Part shown: positions 5,871 to 8,795 of the stretch, piece after piece
Layout of the letters: each line of letters opens with the position of its first letter
Position numbering within the stretch: position 1 is the first letter of the stretch
Source of the DNA: Flavobacteriales bacterium UBA972
GTDB lineage: Bacteria; Bacteroidota; Bacteroidia; Flavobacteriales; Schleiferiaceae
DNA length: 8,795 nucleotides
Direction of reading: 5' to 3'
NCBI GenBank assembly: GCA_002292855.1
Contig: DBBY01000050.1
Coordinates: forward strand, 4,128 to 12,922
Program-made: the position numbers and the translations under genes
The notes under the pieces: generated by a model
What the model saw: only the letters and a program-made list of their open reading frames with translations
Databases searched by the model: none
What the model was told of the DNA's origin: nothing

Positions 5871-8795
5871 TTAAAGTCCGAGGCGCACTCCTAAACGAAT
5901 CAAGCGCGGAGTCGAGAAGTTGGTGGGATTAACCATTCTGATGGCATACAAATCAGAGAACGCCTGGGCATTTGCGGTAAAGGCAATGGCCTGCTGGCCC
6001 TGGGGAGAAGATAAGAAGCCATCGTCGTCGGGTGAACCGGTATAGGGGTATATGCTCAGAACGTTGGCGGCATTCAATAGGTTCAGCACTTGAACGTAAA
6101 GCTCAAAGTTGTTCTTACCCTTGTTGTAGTACCAAACCTTGTTGGCAGTCAAATCAAAGCGCAGCTGCCATGGCAAGCGGGATCCATTCAACAGACCTAC
6201 CACGGGGGTAGCGGACTCTGTTAGTGAATAGGACCTAACCCTCCTCGAGTAGGGGAAGCCAGAACCCGCCGTCGCCAACAAATTCAACCCGGCGTTTTCA
6301 AGAACCTTAGTCTTACCCCAAACTGGGCCATTGTAGTCTTGCCCTTGACCGTAGCGGAAGTCAATATTACCCGAAAGATTGTGGCGCTGGTCGTAGTCTA
6401 GGGGAACAATATAACGGATGTTAGGCAAACCCGTCCTCGCTAACGAAAGGCCGGACTCCGCTCCAGAACCAGTACCGTCGGCAAAGGTCAAAGAATACTG
6501 GGCGTTAACTTGAACGTTGCCCACGCGGCGCAAGTCATACTGAAAACTGAATCCCTTCGAAGTAGTAAAGTCTCGGTTCCCGTAGGTTACATAGGTTGCA
6601 GGGTAGGCCTCCGTTACCGACACCGTTTGAATTAGGTCGCGGTACTCGCGGTAGAACGCGTTAATCTTTAAAGCACTGCGGTCGGTTAGCTTCTGGCGGA
6701 ATCCGATCTCGTACTCCGTCTGCTTCTGCGGAAGCAACTCAGGATTGTCTATGGTTGAAGCATTACCAAATACAAGATTCTGGTAATCAAATGGATTGAA
6801 GCGCGATTGAGCAGACGACGGACGCTGCACCAATAAATCGTAGTGCGCAAAGAACTCCGCAACGTCCGAAATCGGGAATTGGAAGGATATGCGAGGACTA
6901 ACCGTAACCTGAGGACGGTAGTCCCGGAACGAACGCTCGCTTAATACGGGCGAATTCGGGTTTTGCGGATCAGAAAAAACCTCTTCAAAAATCCAAGGCT
7001 TGGCTTGACCACCCGAAGCATTGGCAATAATGGTTGGATTGGACTGCGGCGATCCGTCGGCATTAAACCAATCAAAACCGCTGCGGTAGCCGACAATGCG
7101 CTTCGGATTCTTAATGTCGTCTACATAAACCATATAGTCGTCGCCCATAGACACGGGGATTTCACTGCCCTCCAGCCCGCCACGCGCGACCACGTCAGAC
7201 ACCGTGTGGGCCGCAAAAAGCGAGAACGGATCGCGCAGCACAGGCTGGTTGGCATCGTAGCGATCCACCCGAACCCCTACGTTAAAAAACAAATCCTCAA
7301 AGGTGAACTGGTCTTGGATGTAGCCGGCCATATAAATAGGCTGAAAGGCTCGAACCGGATAGGTGCGATCCCCTCGGGAATCGGTCGCGCGGAAGAAATC
7401 TGCAAGCGTCGGATTCCCGGGCTGCAGGTTGCCCATGTAGTCGTAGCCAAAATAGCTGACATAGGCATTACCACCCGGATTGACTAATTCTTGAGCAGAG
7501 AAAAGAGCAAGGCCGCCGTATCGCGCGAAATCGTCGGGCGAAATATTGTCTATGTCAAGCAGGCGTTGGTCCTTGCCGTCGGGATCCCAACCCAATTTGG
7601 TGCGCAGGTTGCGGTCAAAGGCACGAGGCTTGGTCAAGTCAATGGCTCGGTTGTAAAAGATGGTATCCTGAAATACTCCGTCGCGGTAGATTAGAATAGG
7701 GTTTTCTAAATCGAGTTCGCGCATGTGGTCGTTTTGGAGGTTGCGCATAACCGTCCAAAGTGCCGCCGAGGAGACCCCAAAGCTTCGGTCAAATCGCTGC
7801 TCGTACTCCAAACCGGCGATTAGGGAATGGCCCTTGATGTCGAAGTTGGTCGAAGCCGTGATTCGGTACTGCTCGTTTTGGCTGTAGTTATAGCCAGACT
7901 GAACAGCTCCCACATTGCCAAAAAGCCCGTAGGCATCGCTTGGACCTTGGCCGTTGAGAATTCCGCCACCTTGCTGAATGTTGACCAGGTTAAAGGCGTT
8001 ATTGCCGATTAGGCCGCTGTTGACCAGATTAAAGTAGGACTGGGTGTAGGCCCCCAAGAGCGGATTATGGATGGACGGGACAAAAGTGATTCCGGTATCG
8101 ATGTCAAGAACCTTGCGCCAGGCTGAAATGCCCGTTTGGGGATCTTCTCCAAAACCAAAGAGTCCGAGGCGACCGGTCTCAAAATTGCCTACGTGGCCGT
8201 AGCGAAAAATGTTGTCGCGGTGATTGGGGTCAAAATTCTTAAAATTATTAACCGTGTAATCTGCCTGAATAGTATAGAAGGCATTCTTGATCAGGCCCTT
8301 GTCGTCTCCACTGCCAAACTGCTGGGTAAAACGCACATAAGCCGAAAGGTCCCTTTGGCTGGAGGCACTGTTGTTCTCGTAGTTCAGGAGTGAGTGGTAG
8401 AAGCTGCCGTTCCGTCCGTCGGAATAAAAAACGCGACCGCCCAGCACGAGGTTGGTCTTCTTGCTTGTTTTAAAGTTGATGTTGCCCGTGGCACGGAATA
8501 CGCTTCCGGCAACGTTTAGGCGGGTTGGAATTACCTCAAAATCTTCGGAGCTCAACAATTCAGCGCGTCGAATGGTGCCAAGCCCAGTTGCAGTTGGAAC
8601 CAATGGATTAGCCTTTAGGTTTGCGAGCACGTCGTCTTTCACCTTGTAGACCGGCGTTGCGTAGGGCCTGCCCACCCCAGTATTGCTGAACTCTGTAGCT
8701 AAAAGAAATCCGATAAGAGGAACGGTTTTGGCCTTATTAAAGAGAAGGGGGCCGCCAAGGGTTAAACCAGCAAGATTGTAGTTGTTGCGGTCGAA
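5871..8795 (-). CDS. TonB-dependent outer-membrane receptor, 5' end outside window
   Basis: The reading frame is open to the window edge, giving 974 visible residues; the signal peptide, any carboxypeptidase-regulatory-like domain, the TonB box and most of the plug lie outside. The first visible residues (NNYNLAGLTLGGPLLFNKAK, 4-23) match the end of a plug domain, where a GPL segment leads into the barrel. Barrel landmarks follow, numbered in the visible fragment: FNVGVRVDRYDA (504-515), SPRISFQFPISD (633-644), NPELLPQKQTEYEIGFRQKL (684-703), INAFYREYRDLI (711-722), QRHNLSGNIDFRYG (803-816) and ELYVQVLNLLNAANVL (898-913). The protein ends with RLIRLGVRLGL. Family members use TonB energy to import ligands such as chelates or oligomers, or act as parts of surface complexes. 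A GTG at 8675 is only an internal valine codon. With a T9SS cargo and PorV-like gene immediately downstream, it probably works with them; I see no SusD-like lipoprotein in the window, so it is not an obvious Sus-type pair. The ligand is unknown. Confidence 0.92.
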   Translation of the reverse strand, partial: FDRNNYNLAGLTLGGPLLFNKAKTVPLIGFLLATEFSNTGVGRPYATPVYKVKDDVLANLKANPLVPTATGLGTIRRAELLSSEDFEVIPTRLNVAGSVFRATGNINFKTSKKTNLVLGGRVFYSDGRNGSFYHSLLNYENNSASSQRDLSAYVRFTQQFGSGDDKGLIKNAFYTIQADYTVNNFKNFDPNHRDNIFRYGHVGNFETGRLGLFGFGEDPQTGISAWRKVLDIDTGITFVPSIHNPLLGAYTQSYFNLVNSGLIGNNAFNLVNIQQGGGILNGQGPSDAYGLFGNVGAVQSGYNYSQNEQYRITASTNFDIKGHSLIAGLEYEQRFDRSFGVSSAALWTVMRNLQNDHMRELDLENPILIYRDGVFQDTIFYNRAIDLTKPRAFDRNLRTKLGWDPDGKDQRLLDIDNISPDDFARYGGLALFSAQELVNPGGNAYVSYFGYDYMGNLQPGNPTLADFFRATDSRGDRTYPVRAFQPIYMAGYIQDQFTFEDLFFNVGVRVDRYDANQPVLRDPFSLFAAHTVSDVVARGGLEGSEIPVSMGDDYMVYVDDIKNPKRIVGYRSGFDWFNADGSPQSNPTIIANASGGQAKPWIFEEVFSDPQNPNSPVLSERSFRDYRPQVTVSPRISFQFPISDVAEFFAHYDLLVQRPSSAQSRFNPFDYQNLVFGNASTIDNPELLPQKQTEYEIGFRQKLTDRSALKINAFYREYRDLIQTVSVTEAYPATYVTYGNRDFTTSKGFSFQYDLRRVGNVQVNAQYSLTFADGTGSGAESGLSLARTGLPNIRYIVPLDYDQRHNLSGNIDFRYGQGQDYNGPVWGKTKVLENAGLNLLATAGSGFPYSRRVRSYSLTESATPVVGLLNGSRLPWQLRFDLTANKVWYYNKGKNNFELYVQVLNLLNAANVLSIYPYTGSPDDDGFLSSPQGQQAIAFTANAQAFSDLYAIRMVNPTNFSTPRLIRLGVRLGL

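Noticed and set aside
6963..7487. 174-codon open frame on the plus strand antisense to the receptor gene
   Set aside because: The receptor landmarks on the opposite strand are clear, and the plus-strand product has no recognisable family features.
8673..8675. GTG as the possible start of the receptor
   Set aside because: The frame stays open for 40 more codons to the window edge, and those codons encode a typical plug-domain ending, so the true start is outside the window.
5871..8795. Receptor as a SusC-type component of a glycan uptake locus
   Set aside because: No SusD-like lipoprotein or carbohydrate-active enzyme is present in the window; the neighbours are a T9SS cargo and a PorV-like barrel instead. 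The upstream side is unseen, so this is not fully excluded.

Overview
The window looks like part of a Bacteroidota chromosome. The evidence is a protein with a type IX secretion system (T9SS) type A C-terminal sorting domain, a PorV/PorQ-family outer-membrane barrel, a large TonB-dependent receptor, short junctions between genes with little or no Shine-Dalgarno signal, and a greA gene followed at once by a HIT-family gene. Base composition is near balanced by eye. I cannot place it below phylum; a Saprospiria- or Flavobacteriia-like relative is plausible, but that is a guess.

Every convincing gene lies on the minus strand, so transcription runs from high to low coordinates. First comes a 5'-truncated TonB-dependent receptor (8795 to 5871). 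After 18 bases follows a 1327-residue secreted protein with a T9SS sorting domain (5852 to 1869). After 13 more bases follows a 341-residue PorV/PorQ-like barrel (1855 to 830). These three probably form one operon for a cell-envelope assembly. A hairpin resembling an intrinsic terminator (786-807) separates them from a housekeeping pair: greA (763 to 293), whose stop is only 2 bases from the start of a HIT-family nucleotide hydrolase gene (290 to beyond position 1).

The most interesting part is the receptor / large T9SS cargo / PorV-like trio. The receptor would sit in the outer membrane. The large protein would cross the outer membrane by T9SS and stay at the surface. The PorV-like barrel could be a dedicated shuttle, anchor or partner for it. 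The cargo carries a short tail, ending WFGTMRPFNPTGF, beyond the usual end of a type A sorting domain, which could be a handle for the neighbouring barrel. What the system binds or imports cannot be read from the sequence.

Coding density is very high. No intergenic gap exceeds about 70 bases. I saw no tRNA, rRNA, insertion sequence, CRISPR array or long repeat. Long open frames on the plus strand are antisense shadows of the minus-strand genes.
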